In this document: one piece after another, positions 17,369 to 25,697 of the stretch | How the letters are laid out: each line of letters opens with the position of its first letter | Numbering within the stretch: the first letter of the stretch is position 1 | Assembly (NCBI GenBank): GCA_963841455.1 | Contig: CAWJCU010000017.1 | Coordinates: 124,001-188,000 of the forward strand | DNA from: JAWVFM01 sp963841455 | Lineage (GTDB): Bacteria > Actinomycetota > Thermoleophilia > Solirubrobacterales > 70-9 | Length of the DNA: 64,000 nt | Direction of reading: 5' to 3' | Program-made: the position numbers and the translations under genes | The notes under the pieces: generated by a model | Told to the model about the DNA's origin: nothing | The model's input: the letters and a program-made list of their open reading frames with translations, nothing else | Database searches by the model: none

Positions 17369-18328
17369 CTAAGCCGCCGCGGCGGGAACGTCGAGCTCGG
17401 TGATCTCGACCCGCCCAAGCTGGCGGCCCACCTCGGTCGGATCGAGCGTGCCGGCCCCCAGGTGCTGCGTCGACTCCGCTCCGCACGCGACGCCGTAGGC
17501 GAGGCATTCCCGAGGCGAGGCGCCCTCGTAGCGGGCCGCGACGTAACCGGCGAGGAAGCAGTCGCCCGAGCCCACCGATGAGACCGCCTCGAGCGGCGGG
17601 GTCGCCACCTCGTACCGGCGCCGCTCGGCACCCTGGCCGACCACGGCGACGCAGCCGGCCTCGCGAGTGATGACCGCCTCGCCGGCGCCCATGTCGATCA
17701 GGCGATCGACGCCGAGCGCGAGGTCGTCGGCGTCGTTGAACTCGTGGCCGACCGCATCCTCGGCCTCGCCCACGTTGGGGGCGACGACCGCGGGCTCGGC
17801 CTGAAGGGCGGCCCGCATGAGCTCGCCGTCGGTGTCGAGGACGCACAGCACGCCGAGGCGCCGCAGCTCGGAGACGAGCCGGGCGTAGACGCCGACGTCG
17901 ACGCCCTGTGGGACGCTTCCCGCAAGGACGCAGATCGTCGCTCCCTGCGCGAGGTAGAGGAGCTTCTCGACGAAGCGGTCCACCTCGGCGGCGCTCACCT
18001 CCGGCCCGCGCTCGTTGATCTCGGTCTGCTCGCCCGAGGTCGGGTCGATCACGGCGAGGTTCGTCCGCGACTCGCCCGCGATGCGCGTGAAGTCGTTCAG
18101 GATCGACTCCTCGGAAAGCCGCTCGAGGATGCGGGCCCCGGTCGCCCCGCCGGCGAGGCCGGTGGCGATGACGGGCCGGCCGATGAGCTTCAGCGCCCGC
18201 GCGACGTTGACGCCCTTCCCGCCCGCGACCGTCCGCGCCTCGACCGCCCGGTGCCGGCGACCGAGGCGGAAGTTCGGGACGGCGACGGTCCTGTCGATCG
18301 CCGCGTTCAGGGTCACGGTAAGGATCAC
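17369..18328 (-). CDS. PfkB-family sugar kinase (1-phosphofructokinase/tagatose-6-phosphate kinase type)
   Basis: A 319-residue ribokinase-fold enzyme opening MILTVTLNAAIDRTV, the FruK/LacC pattern. AGGKGVNVARAL is near residues 35-46, and the C-terminal GSGDCFLAGY holds the catalytic Asp and anion hole (near 262). It phosphorylates a sugar phosphate such as fructose-1-phosphate or tagatose-6-phosphate; the exact substrate is not visible, and no PTS genes are nearby. The GTG start overlaps the stop of the D-Ala-D-Ala carboxypeptidase as GTGA. A strong terminator follows. Confidence 0.85.
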   Translation of the reverse strand: MILTVTLNAAIDRTVAVPNFRLGRRHRAVEARTVAGGKGVNVARALKLIGRPVIATGLAGGATGARILERLSEESILNDFTRIAGESRTNLAVIDPTSGEQTEINERGPEVSAAEVDRFVEKLLYLAQGATICVLAGSVPQGVDVGVYARLVSELRRLGVLCVLDTDGELMRAALQAEPAVVAPNVGEAEDAVGHEFNDADDLALGVDRLIDMGAGEAVITREAGCVAVVGQGAERRRYEVATPPLEAVSSVGSGDCFLAGYVAARYEGASPRECLAYGVACGAESTQHLGAGTLDPTEVGRQLGRVEITELDVPAAAA

Positions 18329-19581
18329 TCTGAGCGTCTCCTCCGGTCGAGGAGCCTACCCTCCTGCGGGGCGGTCATGGCGATGACGGCCAGCGCAAGC
18401 CCCGCGGCGAGGGCGATCGCCCCGGTCACGGCGGTCGCTATCTCCGACGGTGAGCCGGGGAGTGCCTGTTCGACGCCGCCGGGCACCGGCGGCGGCGCGA
18501 TCGACTGTGCGGCCACGAGCGGAACCGACCTCGTGGCGCCCCCCGCACCGCGCGCGCGCGCCCGGCCGAGCGCCCGGCCTCGAAGGACGGGCGGCTCCAC
18601 CTCGCCGGGGGCCCGGACCGCGATCGCCGGCCGCTGCCCGGCGCGCGAGAAGACCGTCACCCTGTGCGCCGCCACGAGCGGCAGGCGTCCGCCGGTCTCC
18701 GCAACGCGCGCGTGCGCGAGCGCCTGCCCTCGAGCAATCGCCACCCGCGGGCGATAGAGCGAGAACCCGTAGCGCAGGAGCTCGAGGCTGTCGGCGTCGC
18801 GGGCGTACTCCGACGGTGCCCCGAGAACGGCGCCGATGAGGGTGACGCCGTGTCGGCGGGCGGCCGACACCAGCACGTACCGCGCGTCGATCGTGTAGCC
18901 GGTCTTCACCCCGACGACCCACGGGTAGCGAGCCACCAGATCGTTGCGATTGACGACGGTGCGCACCTTGGCTCCGCTCGTCAGGGTCTTTCGCGCCGTG
19001 CTCACGATGCGGGCGAACCGCGGGTTGCGAAGCAGCACACGGGCGAGGTGCGTGAGGTCGGAGGCGGTCGAGTAGTTGCCGGGCGTGTCGACCCCGACCG
19101 GCGTCGTGTAGTGGGTGCCTGTGAGCCCGAGCGCGGCCGCTGCGCGGTTCATCTTCGCGACGAACGCCCGAATCGAGCCCGCGTCGCCGTCGGCCAGGGT
19201 CACGGCGGCGTCCCCACCGCTCGGCAGCAGCATTCCGTAGAGCAGGTCGTGCACGGTGTCGTGCTCACCCGGCTGCAGGCCGAGCACGGCCTCCCCCGGC
19301 TCGGGCTGGTACGGCGGCGCCGTCAGGCGCTCGCGAGGCCGTAGGTCGCGGAGCGCGAGGTAGGCGGTCATTAGCTTCGTGGTGGAGGCGATCGAGAGCT
19401 CGCTGTCGGCGACGTGGGCGGCGAGCGCCGCGCCGTCGGCCGCGTCGATCAACACCCAGGCGCGGGCGTCGAGGGTGGGTGGCGGCCCCGAGGCGCTCGC
19501 CGATTCAGGGCCGGCGAGAAGGGCCGCGGCGACGAGCGCCGCCGCTGCGAGGCTCAGCCGCCGTTGGCGAGCTGGCGGCAG
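18325..19581 (-). CDS. D-alanyl-D-alanine carboxypeptidase (S11 family)
   Basis: Secreted penicillin-binding protein that trims pentapeptides. A signal peptide (RQRR then a hydrophobic Ala/Leu core, ending near SASA) precedes the catalytic domain with SxxK in SIASTTKLM, a SGG variant of SxN in LPSGGDAAV, and KTG in GVKTGYT. A C-terminal hydrophobic helix followed by DRRRRSE suggests membrane anchoring. No ATG, GTG or TTG precedes the signal peptide in frame. Candidate starts are CTG at 19581 or CTG at 19557; the latter overlaps the LysM stop as CTGA. I use 19581 because it keeps the basic n-region. An unseen indel is the alternative. Confidence 0.85.
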   Translation of the reverse strand: MPPARQRRLSLAAAALVAAALLAGPESASASGPPPTLDARAWVLIDAADGAALAAHVADSELSIASTTKLMTAYLALRDLRPRERLTAPPYQPEPGEAVLGLQPGEHDTVHDLLYGMLLPSGGDAAVTLADGDAGSIRAFVAKMNRAAAALGLTGTHYTTPVGVDTPGNYSTASDLTHLARVLLRNPRFARIVSTARKTLTSGAKVRTVVNRNDLVARYPWVVGVKTGYTIDARYVLVSAARRHGVTLIGAVLGAPSEYARDADSLELLRYGFSLYRPRVAIARGQALAHARVAETGGRLPLVAAHRVTVFSRAGQRPAIAVRAPGEVEPPVLRGRALGRARARGAGGATRSVPLVAAQSIAPPPVPGGVEQALPGSPSEIATAVTGAIALAAGLALAVIAMTAPQEGRLLDRRRRSE

Positions 19582-19916
19582 CCGTTCGGAACGAGGTCGA
19601 CGCAGTTCTGCGGCTGGAGCTGCTGCGGATCGAGGTTCGGGTTGAGCTTCCTGATCAGCGCGGGGCTGACGCCCTCGGCCGAGGCGATGGTGCTGAAGTT
19701 GTCGCCCGCCTTGACGACGTAGTAGTCGTCCTTCGGCCCTGTCTGCGCCTGGGTCGCCGTCTTGCTCGTGTCGCTCCCGGAGTTCGAGCTCTTTACCGCC
19801 GAGGAGATGAGGGCGGCCACGACCACGCCGACGATGATGAGGGCGAGGACGGCGAACACCCGCGAAGCCATGTTCCGCGACGGCTTCTCGGGATAGGTGC
19901 TGGCCACGGATTGCAT
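19554..19916 (-). CDS. Membrane-anchored LysM domain protein
   Basis: A 120-residue protein with a cytoplasmic basic N-terminus, one transmembrane helix at about residues 18-40, a Ser/Thr/Gln-rich linker, and a LysM domain from about 65 (YYVVKAGDNFSTIASAEGVSPALIRKLNP). LysM binds peptidoglycan GlcNAc. A Cys pair in QNCVDLVPNGC could form a disulfide. The gene precedes the carboxypeptidase and overlaps it, so both act at the wall. Confidence 0.85.
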   Translation of the reverse strand: MQSVASTYPEKPSRNMASRVFAVLALIIVGVVVAALISSAVKSSNSGSDTSKTATQAQTGPKDDYYVVKAGDNFSTIASAEGVSPALIRKLNPNLDPQQLQPQNCVDLVPNGCRQLANGG

Positions 19917-19934
19917 GCCTTGATGGTTTCTCGC

Positions 19935-19973
19935 CGGGCGCGCGGGCGCGCTTGCGCCCGTAAGGGTACCCGC
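19935..19973. repeat. Intergenic GC-rich hairpin before LysM gene
   Basis: A hairpin GGGCGC/GCGCCC (19944-19959) is nested in outer arms CGCGGG and CCCGCG and followed by GTAAGGGTACC. It partly resembles the first hairpin of the rplM-flanking modules (GGGC-C...G-GCCC-TA). The rest of the 129-base gap between LysM and pyrF shows nothing else. Confidence 0.4.
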
Positions 19974-20045
19974 GAAGCGCCGATTCAGGCGCGATCGGAG
20001 GGCCTCGCAAGCAGCCGCCCAAGCCGGATCCGGCCGGTTCCGCCC

Positions 20046-20855
20046 TCACGCCTCGCTCAGCGACCAGAGCTCGTCGCGCACCTCGGCCGCAGCCCCCGCG
20101 GGATCGGGCGCCTGAGAGATGCCGCGCGACACCGGGACCAGGATCGAGGCGGGATCGCGGCCAAGCGCCGGTCCGAGGTCAGCGGCGCTCGCGCCCTGCG
20201 CTCCCACGCCCGGGAGGAGAAAGACCGAGCGGGGCATCAACTCGCGCAGTCGCCCGAGCCGCTCGGGCGCGGTCGCTCCCACCACGGCGCCCATGCCGGA
20301 AAGCCCGCCGGCGCCGTCGAGGGCGCGCTCGCCGGCGACCATCCCCGCCAGGCGCTCGTGGACCGGCCCGTCGGGCGTCGGGAGGTCGAGGACGTCAGCG
20401 GCGCCTGGATTCGAGGTGCGCACGAGGCAGAAGAGCCCTGCCCCCGCCACCGACGCCGCCTCTACCCAGGGCTCGAGGGAGTCGGCGCCGAGCAGTGGGT
20501 TGACCGTCACGGCGTCGGCGCCGAGGCCCGCCTCCGAGAGGAGCCCGCGCGCGTACATCGCCGCCGTGTGCGGGACGTCTCCGCGCTTGGCGTCAGCGAT
20601 CACGAGGAGCCCCGCGGCGCGCGCCTCGCTGACGACCCGTTCCAGCGCTTCCCAGCCCGGTGCGCCAAGGCGCTCGAAGCAGGCGAGCTGGGGCTTGGCA
20701 GCCACCGCCGCCGTGCCCGCCTGCTCGATCAGCCGCAGGCAGTCAGCGATGGCCGCCTCGGGATCGTCGGCGACCGGGTCGAGCCCGAGGCAGAGCTGGC
20801 TGCGGCGCTCGCCGACGGCCGCAGCGAGGCGGTCGGCGAAGGGAGCGACGCTCAA
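20046..20855 (-). CDS. pyrF: Orotidine 5'-phosphate decarboxylase (type 2)
   Basis: A 269-residue OMP decarboxylase making UMP. The catalytic DAKRGD tetrad motif lies in VIADAKRGDVPHTAAMYA, with LCLGLDP at the N-terminus, as in the actinobacterial/myxobacterial subgroup. It starts at a TTG (20855), 31 bp after the HU gene stop. Its position beside HU and wall genes rather than other pyr genes suggests no specific pathway clustering. Confidence 0.93.
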   Translation of the reverse strand: MSVAPFADRLAAAVGERRSQLCLGLDPVADDPEAAIADCLRLIEQAGTAAVAAKPQLACFERLGAPGWEALERVVSEARAAGLLVIADAKRGDVPHTAAMYARGLLSEAGLGADAVTVNPLLGADSLEPWVEAASVAGAGLFCLVRTSNPGAADVLDLPTPDGPVHERLAGMVAGERALDGAGGLSGMGAVVGATAPERLGRLRELMPRSVFLLPGVGAQGASAADLGPALGRDPASILVPVSRGISQAPDPAGAAAEVRDELWSLSEA

Positions 20856-20886
20856 GCCGGCGACGCCCCTTTCGCCGCGACCGGCG

Positions 20887-21162
20887 CTACTGGCCCTTCA
20901 CCTCGGACTTCAGGCCTGCGCCGGCCGAGAACTTCGGCACCCGGCCGCCCGCGATGGTGATCCGCTCGCGCGTGCGAGGGTTGACGCCCTGGCGCGGCGC
21001 ACGGTCGGCGACACTGAACTTGCCGAACCCGGTGAAGTTGACCTCGCCACCGCCCTTGAGCGTGTCGGTGATCCCGTCGAGCACCGCGTCGACCGCGTCC
21101 GAGGCGGCCTTCTTGCTCTCGAACTTGCCGGCGATGCGATCTACGAACTCAGCCTTGGTCAA
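20887..21162 (-). CDS. hup: DNA-binding protein HU
   Basis: A 91-residue HU/IHF-family nucleoid protein beginning MTKAEFVDRIAGK, with the beta-arm signature GFGKFSVADRAPRQGVNPRT that wraps DNA. It has none of the long basic tail seen in mycobacterial HupB. It starts with TTG at 21162, supported by a perfect AGGAGG at 21170-21175 seven bases upstream, the strongest ribosome-binding site in this region. It heads the pyrF-LysM-carboxypeptidase cluster. Confidence 0.95.
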   Translation of the reverse strand: MTKAEFVDRIAGKFESKKAASDAVDAVLDGITDTLKGGGEVNFTGFGKFSVADRAPRQGVNPRTRERITIAGGRVPKFSAGAGLKSEVKGQ

Positions 21163-21169
21163 GATGGAT

Positions 21170-21175
21170 CCTCCT
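21170..21175 (-). promoter_or_regulatory. Strong Shine-Dalgarno for HU
   Basis: AGGAGG on the minus strand, seven bases from the TTG start. It fixes the start choice and fits high expression of HU. Confidence 0.85.
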
Positions 21176-21566
21176 GTTTGGGGTCTTCACAAGCGTTGGC
21201 AACATAACAACCGCCCAGGATCGCGCCGCATGCCTGGGCCGTGCGTAGAGGGCGGTGGCGGTCGTGCTGGCCTGTGCGTTCGCAGGCGGATGCGACGGAC
21301 GAGGACGTCCCCACTCGCCCGCGAACGCCTCGCGGGGGTTCTTCGGAATCAACCGGCCCGAGCGACTTCGTCGCCGCCGTCGTTCGCGCCAGGCCGGAGC
21401 TGAGGCGACAGGCTTGCATCGCCACCACGGCAGGCCCTACCCGTCGGGAGCCGCCTACCTCGATCGGGTCCGCGAGATCGAGTCGGGCCAATCGGCCGTC
21501 GCCCGGCCGCGCCCCGCTCCCGGGCGCTGCGACGGGCGGGCCGGGGCTGCGCCATAGCATCTGGCC
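21176..21566. other. 391-bp intergenic region with possible lipoprotein remnant
   Basis: This divergent gap between HU and a methyltransferase must hold both promoters. On the plus strand a short open stretch from 21255 reads like the start of a lipoprotein (VLACAFAGGC) and then GFFGINRPE before losing coherence, with similar composition continued in another frame. It may be a decayed or frameshifted secreted protein gene. I do not call it as a gene. Confidence 0.35.
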
Positions 21567-22241
21567 ATGGCCCACCCGCTCCTCTACGGGATTGTCTCGG
21601 AGCTCACCGAACGCATCGAGATGCGCGAGCCGGTGGTGGAGTTCGGCGCGATGCAGGTCAAGAACGGTCAGCCGAGCGACCTCCGCGCCCTTTTCGGGGA
21701 CCGCAGGTTCATAGGCACCGACTTTCGGGAGGGACCGGGCGTCGATCGGGTAGAGGACCTGCGCGCCCTTTCCTTCGCCGATGGCGAGGTCGGCACCGCG
21801 CTCTGCCTCGACACACTGGAGCACTGCGCCGACCCATTCGCTGCGTGTCGCGAGATGCATCGTGTGCTCGGCGAGGGCGGGGTCTGCGTCGTCACCTCGG
21901 TGATGCTGATCGGCATCCACGCTCACCCCAACGATTACTGGCGGTTCACTCCGGAGGGCTTCCAGGTGCTGTTGGACGGGTTCGACGGGGTCGACGTCGC
22001 CGCCGTGGGTGACCCGGCACACCCCTTCTTCGTGTTCGGCATCGGCGGCAAGGCCCTGGATCCGGGAATCCGGCTCGCTGAGCTTCCCTCGGTGGCCACG
22101 GCCCAGGACCGCTATGAGCGCGCAGTCGGGAAGCTCAGAATCGGGCCGTTCCGCTATACGCCAGCCGAACTGGCGCGGGCGGTGAGCGGTGAGCTGCCAC
22201 GCGCGATTCGTCAGCGCGCGGCGGCCCGACTCGGTCGCTGA
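21567..22241 (+). CDS. SAM-dependent methyltransferase
   Basis: A 224-residue class I methyltransferase. The SAM-binding segment is degenerate (PVVEFGAMQ near residues 24-32, then FIGTDFREGPGVDRVEDLRAL). The later acidic LCLDTLEHCADPFAACREMHRVL and the GGVCVVTSVM strand match the Methyltransf_11-like fold. It opens the surface-glycan island, so a sugar or glycolipid acceptor is likely, but the substrate is not visible. Confidence 0.7.
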   Translation: MAHPLLYGIVSELTERIEMREPVVEFGAMQVKNGQPSDLRALFGDRRFIGTDFREGPGVDRVEDLRALSFADGEVGTALCLDTLEHCADPFAACREMHRVLGEGGVCVVTSVMLIGIHAHPNDYWRFTPEGFQVLLDGFDGVDVAAVGDPAHPFFVFGIGGKALDPGIRLAELPSVATAQDRYERAVGKLRIGPFRYTPAELARAVSGELPRAIRQRAAARLGR

Positions 22242-22269
22242 GCGGGATCAGGCAGCCCGCGACGCGAGG

Positions 22270-22574
22270 TCACCCGTCGGGCGGGTCGTAGAACGGCCGC
22301 TCGAGCGGGTCGCGCGGAAGGGTGATCCCGGCGCCGTAGTAGTTCGCGCGATGGAGGGGCACCTCTGCTTGTAGTCGCTGTCGGACGCCTCGATGAAGAG
22401 CCCGCGCCGGTCCCCTTCGTCGGCCAAGAGCACGCAGTGCCCGGCCCGCCACGAACTCGACGACCACCGGCTCCGAGGGCCGCCTATCCGGTCGAGGACC
22501 TCCGCGATCACGCCGTCCTCTCGGTTCTGGGCTGTGATGCGCTCCGCGAAGGCCGTCAGGGCCGAGAACGACAT
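22270..22574 (-). pseudogene. Truncated, frameshifted FkbM-like/hypothetical fragment
   Basis: The ATG at 22574 opens MSFSALTAFAERITAQNREDG, which resembles the N-terminus of short proteins found in polysaccharide clusters (NGEDG-like motif), followed by VVEFVAGR and GLFIEASDSDYKQ spread over two frames. The frame then ends PFYDPPDG and stops. At about 100 residues it is far shorter than those relatives. It is either a decayed gene or a short protein with one or two indels. Confidence 0.4.
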
Positions 22575-22585
22575 AGGTTCATCCG

Positions 22586-23227
22586 TCACGGCGCGCTGAG
22601 GCTGCGGAGCAGGCTCGCGAAAGCTGGATCGGCGTCGTCGATCCAGCGTCCCTCCTCGGAATCCCATCGGCGGATGACGCGCGCGGGGTTGCCGGCAACG
22701 ACGGAGTGCGCCGGCACCTGCCCGGCGACTACGGCATTCGCCGCGATGTAGCTCCCGCGGCCGATCTCGGCGCCGGCGAGGATTGCGGCGCCAGGCCCGA
22801 TCATCGCGCCCGCGCCGATCCGCACCCCTCGCGGCTCGCCCATCGGCTGGTCCTGGATCGGCGTCGAGGTGTCGGCGTACTCGTGGAAAGAGTCGGCGAT
22901 CAACGCGTTGTGGCCGACCTGAACGTCCGGCCCAACCTCGATTTCCCCAACGCAGCTGAACCACACGCCGTGGCTGATGACGCAGCGGTCGCCGATCCGC
23001 AGGTGCGGTTCATATCGCCGGCCACGGTGGGCTTCGACCACGAAGAAGGTGGTCCGCTCGGCGACGAGCACCCGGCTTCCGATCTCGATTCGGTGCGGCG
23101 CGCGGATCGTGACCGGCGGGACGATGACGCTCTCGGGACCGAACGCGGCGAGCTTCCGGACACCGGCGCTGCGAGCCGCGCGCGCGAGGAACAGACGGCG
23201 ACGCAGCCTCTCGAAGCGCGCCTTCAC
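22586..23227 (-). CDS. Hexapeptide-repeat acetyltransferase (sugar O-acetyltransferase type)
   Basis: A 213-residue left-handed beta-helix transferase with repeated [I/V]GxGxxI units (IGDRCVISHGVWF, VGPDVQVGHNALIADSFHEY, IGAGAMIGPGAAILAGAEIGRGSYIAANAVV). It ends with the VVAGNPARVIRRWD tail of the CysE/LacA/WbbJ superfamily. The active His is probably in SFHEY. It probably O-acetylates a glycan precursor. A paralog lies at 24007-24633 on the other strand. Confidence 0.82.
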   Translation of the reverse strand: MKARFERLRRRLFLARAARSAGVRKLAAFGPESVIVPPVTIRAPHRIEIGSRVLVAERTTFFVVEAHRGRRYEPHLRIGDRCVISHGVWFSCVGEIEVGPDVQVGHNALIADSFHEYADTSTPIQDQPMGEPRGVRIGAGAMIGPGAAILAGAEIGRGSYIAANAVVAGQVPAHSVVAGNPARVIRRWDSEEGRWIDDADPAFASLLRSLSAP

Positions 23228-23237
23228 GGCGAGGAGT

Positions 23238-24017
23238 CTAGGTCCAGGCCTGGAGGCGCTCTCGAATCCCCATCGCGACCCGCTCGCGCGAAGTAGGCGG
23301 AAACCGCTCCTCCACCACGCGCTCGAGCTCGGCTACCGGGTAGGAGTCGATCGCCAGCCGCTCGGACGCGCGCAGTTCGCCGTTCCAGGCGTGAGCGAGG
23401 ACACGCTCCTCCCAGGTCAGGGCCGCGGCGCGCCTCCGCGAGATCCGCGCCCGAGGGTTGCGGTGGAGCGAATGGAGCTTCTTCAGAAACACGAGCTCCC
23501 CGCGGTCGAGCGTGCAGAACCACAGGTGATGGTCGTGGCCGAGCCACGACCCGCCGGAAGGCTCGGGATTGCTCCACGTCAGCTCGTCGAGCAACGACGG
23601 AACCTCGATGTATCCCGCCTTGGCGATCCTCGACATCTCCTCGCAGACCCAGACCGGATCGCGGAGATCCTCGAGGGTGAACGTGCAGACCGCGAAGTCG
23701 AAGTGGTCGTCCTCGAATGGGTACGGGGTCTTGTCGCAGAGGTCCCGGATGACCCATGAATCCGGCGTGAACCTGGCCGGCCCCTCGCCGACCCCCTCTG
23801 GTGCGATCGCCCCGCGGGTCTGGTAGGGCATTGCGTCTATCACCCAGTCGGCACGGTTGAGCGGGGCCGCCCAGCCGCCGACGTCGACCACGCGGGCGTC
23901 GCTCGGAAGCGCGGTGACCCGCTCGAGTCCCCCCGGCAGCACAACGGCCAGGCTAGCGCCTCGTTTGGTCTCCGCCCAGGCGAGCGTCTCTAGACTCCCT
24001 CGGCCGATGAGCGGCAT
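23238..24017 (-). CDS. Putative SAM-dependent methyltransferase
   Basis: A 259-residue protein with a class I-like core: ARVVDVGGWAAPLNRADWVIDAMPY resembles motif I, and PFEDDHFDFAVCTFTLEDLRDPVWVCEEMSRI resembles motifs II-III of Methyltransf_11. The start ATG (24017) lies inside the 5' end of the divergent acetyltransferase gene (start 24007), so the starts overlap head to head by 11 bases. Either both mRNAs are leaderless or one start is annotated too far upstream. The acceptor is unknown; the setting suggests a glycan. Confidence 0.65.
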   Translation of the reverse strand: MPLIGRGSLETLAWAETKRGASLAVVLPGGLERVTALPSDARVVDVGGWAAPLNRADWVIDAMPYQTRGAIAPEGVGEGPARFTPDSWVIRDLCDKTPYPFEDDHFDFAVCTFTLEDLRDPVWVCEEMSRIAKAGYIEVPSLLDELTWSNPEPSGGSWLGHDHHLWFCTLDRGELVFLKKLHSLHRNPRARISRRRAAALTWEERVLAHAWNGELRASERLAIDSYPVAELERVVEERFPPTSRERVAMGIRERLQAWT

Positions 24018-24633
24018 CCGCCGGATCGCCCGGCCCCCATGGCACGCGAGGCTCAGCGAGCGCCGCTTTCTCAGCTGGGCGAGGAAGGAAACGGAATCGG
24101 ACCGGTTCGCGAGTTTCGGTGCGCGAAGCGTGGTCTACCCCCCGGCCCTGATCATCGGTCACGAGCGGATCCACATCGGTGAGGACGTGGTGATCCACCC
24201 GGGGGCCTTCTTCTCCGTCGTCGGAGAGCAAGACGGCGAGCGCTACGACGCCCGGTTCGTCATCGGCGACCGGACGAGAATCGGCTTCGACATGGTGATC
24301 GCGTGCTGCGGCTCGATCGAGATCGGAGACGACGTGCTCACCGCCGACCGGGTCTACATCGGTGACACCTTCCACGAGTACCGCGATGTCAATCGCCCGG
24401 TCATCGCCCAGGGCCTCGGTGATCCGCGTCCGGTAAGGATCGGGGACGGCGCCTTTCTCGGCGTCAACTCCGCGATCCTGCCGGGCGTGCGGGTCGGCGA
24501 GGGCGGCTACGTCGCGGCAAACGCGGTCGTCGCCGAGGACGTGCCGGCACGCTCCCTTGTGGTCGGCAATCCAGCCAAGGTCGTTCGCCGCTGGGACGGA
24601 GCGAGCTGGCTCGACGCCGGCGACGACCCGTGA
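24007..24633 (+). CDS. Hexapeptide-repeat acetyltransferase (paralog)
   Basis: A 208-residue left-handed beta-helix acyltransferase closely related to the protein at 22586-23227. It has YPPALIIGHERIHIGEDVVIHPGAFFSVVGE, FHEYRDVNRPVIAQGLGDPRPVRIGD and the terminal VVGNPAKVVRRWDG. The ATG at 24007 is chosen because upstream in-frame residues are antisense to the divergent methyltransferase. Its stop overlaps the next glycosyltransferase start (GTGA), so they are co-transcribed. Confidence 0.83.
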   Translation: MSGIRRIARPPWHARLSERRFLSWARKETESDRFASFGARSVVYPPALIIGHERIHIGEDVVIHPGAFFSVVGEQDGERYDARFVIGDRTRIGFDMVIACCGSIEIGDDVLTADRVYIGDTFHEYRDVNRPVIAQGLGDPRPVRIGDGAFLGVNSAILPGVRVGEGGYVAANAVVAEDVPARSLVVGNPAKVVRRWDGASWLDAGDDP

Positions 24634-25697
24634 CCGTGGGCGGGCGCCTCCGGGTTGGCGTCACCGCCGAACTGCTCGGCCAAACGCCCCGTGGTGGCCA
24701 CGGGAGGGTCTGGAGCAGGGTCCTCGAGCAGCTCGATCGATCTGCGCGCCTGGTCGCGCTCGATGGCGAAACAGGCATGCCACGGGGACGGATCCGCCGG
24801 AGGGCTCCCAACGTCGTGTTGGCCAACGGGCACGCTCCACTGCCGCCCGCCGGCGCGCCGATCGTTGTCCAGGTCCACGAGGCGGGATGGTTCGAGCCGG
24901 AGCTTCGCGACCTGCTCGACCCGGACTTCTACGTGCAAATAGCCGCCCAGACCGAGGCGGCCGTACGAGGCGCGTCGCACGTGATCACTCCATCCGAGGC
25001 GGCTCGCAACGACGTCATCCACGGGTACGGCGTCGACCCGGCTCGCGTCCACGCTGTCCCCCATGGAGTCGACCCCGTGTTCAGCCCGGCGGCGGCCGGC
25101 GGCCGCGCCATGATCGGCGCGCTGCGAGGCGAACGCGCGCCTTATGTCCTCTACGCGGCGATGGTGCACCCGCGCAAGAACCTCGAGTCCGTGCGAGCAG
25201 CGGTGTCACAGCTCGCGACGGAGGGCTTCCCGCACGTCCTTGCGATTGCGGGCGGTTCGGCGACCGACCGCCGCGACTCCTCGGACCTCGAGCTCGCCGC
25301 GCGCGCCGAGCTCCCTGGCGCCCCCGGGAGGATCGTTCGGATCCCCGAAGCGAGCGACGAGGAGCTCTCCGCGCTCATGGCCGAGGCCGAGGCGTTCTGC
25401 CTTCCGAGCTTCTACGAGGGTTTCGGGCTCACTGCCCTCGAGGCGATGGCCTGTGGCGCCCCGACGATCGTGTCGGATCGCGGCGCCCTGCCCGAGCTCG
25501 CGGGCGAGGCCGCGGCGGTCGTCGAGCCCACCGACGTCGGAGTGACCGAGGTGCTTCGCGCTTTGCTGACGGACCGCGACCGGGCCCGGCGACTGGGCGC
25601 CGCAGGCGCGTCGCGCGCCCGGCTGTTCACGTGGGAGCGAACCGCGGCGGGATGGCTAGCGGTGCTCGAAACCGCCGCCGGCGAGGGCGCTCAGTGA
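24630..25697 (+). CDS. GT4-family glycosyltransferase
   Basis: A 355-residue retaining GT-B glycosyltransferase. The C-terminal donor domain has YVLYAAMVHPRKNLES (phosphate-binding Lys region) and the EX7E motif in SFYEGFGLTALEAMACG, typical of mannosyl/rhamnosyl GT4 enzymes. GTG start overlapping the upstream stop, and its own stop overlaps the next GTG. Likely cytoplasmic face of the membrane, adding one sugar to a lipid-linked glycan; donor unknown. Confidence 0.87.
   Translation: MTVGGRLRVGVTAELLGQTPRGGHGRVWSRVLEQLDRSARLVALDGETGMPRGRIRRRAPNVVLANGHAPLPPAGAPIVVQVHEAGWFEPELRDLLDPDFYVQIAAQTEAAVRGASHVITPSEAARNDVIHGYGVDPARVHAVPHGVDPVFSPAAAGGRAMIGALRGERAPYVLYAAMVHPRKNLESVRAAVSQLATEGFPHVLAIAGGSATDRRDSSDLELAARAELPGAPGRIVRIPEASDEELSALMAEAEAFCLPSFYEGFGLTALEAMACGAPTIVSDRGALPELAGEAAAVVEPTDVGVTEVLRALLTDRDRARRLGAAGASRARLFTWERTAAGWLAVLETAAGEGAQ

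Noticed and set aside
21255..21557. 100-residue lipoprotein gene in the HU-methyltransferase gap
   Set aside because: Only the first 35 residues look protein-like. The rest loses pattern, so I list it as a possible remnant rather than a gene.
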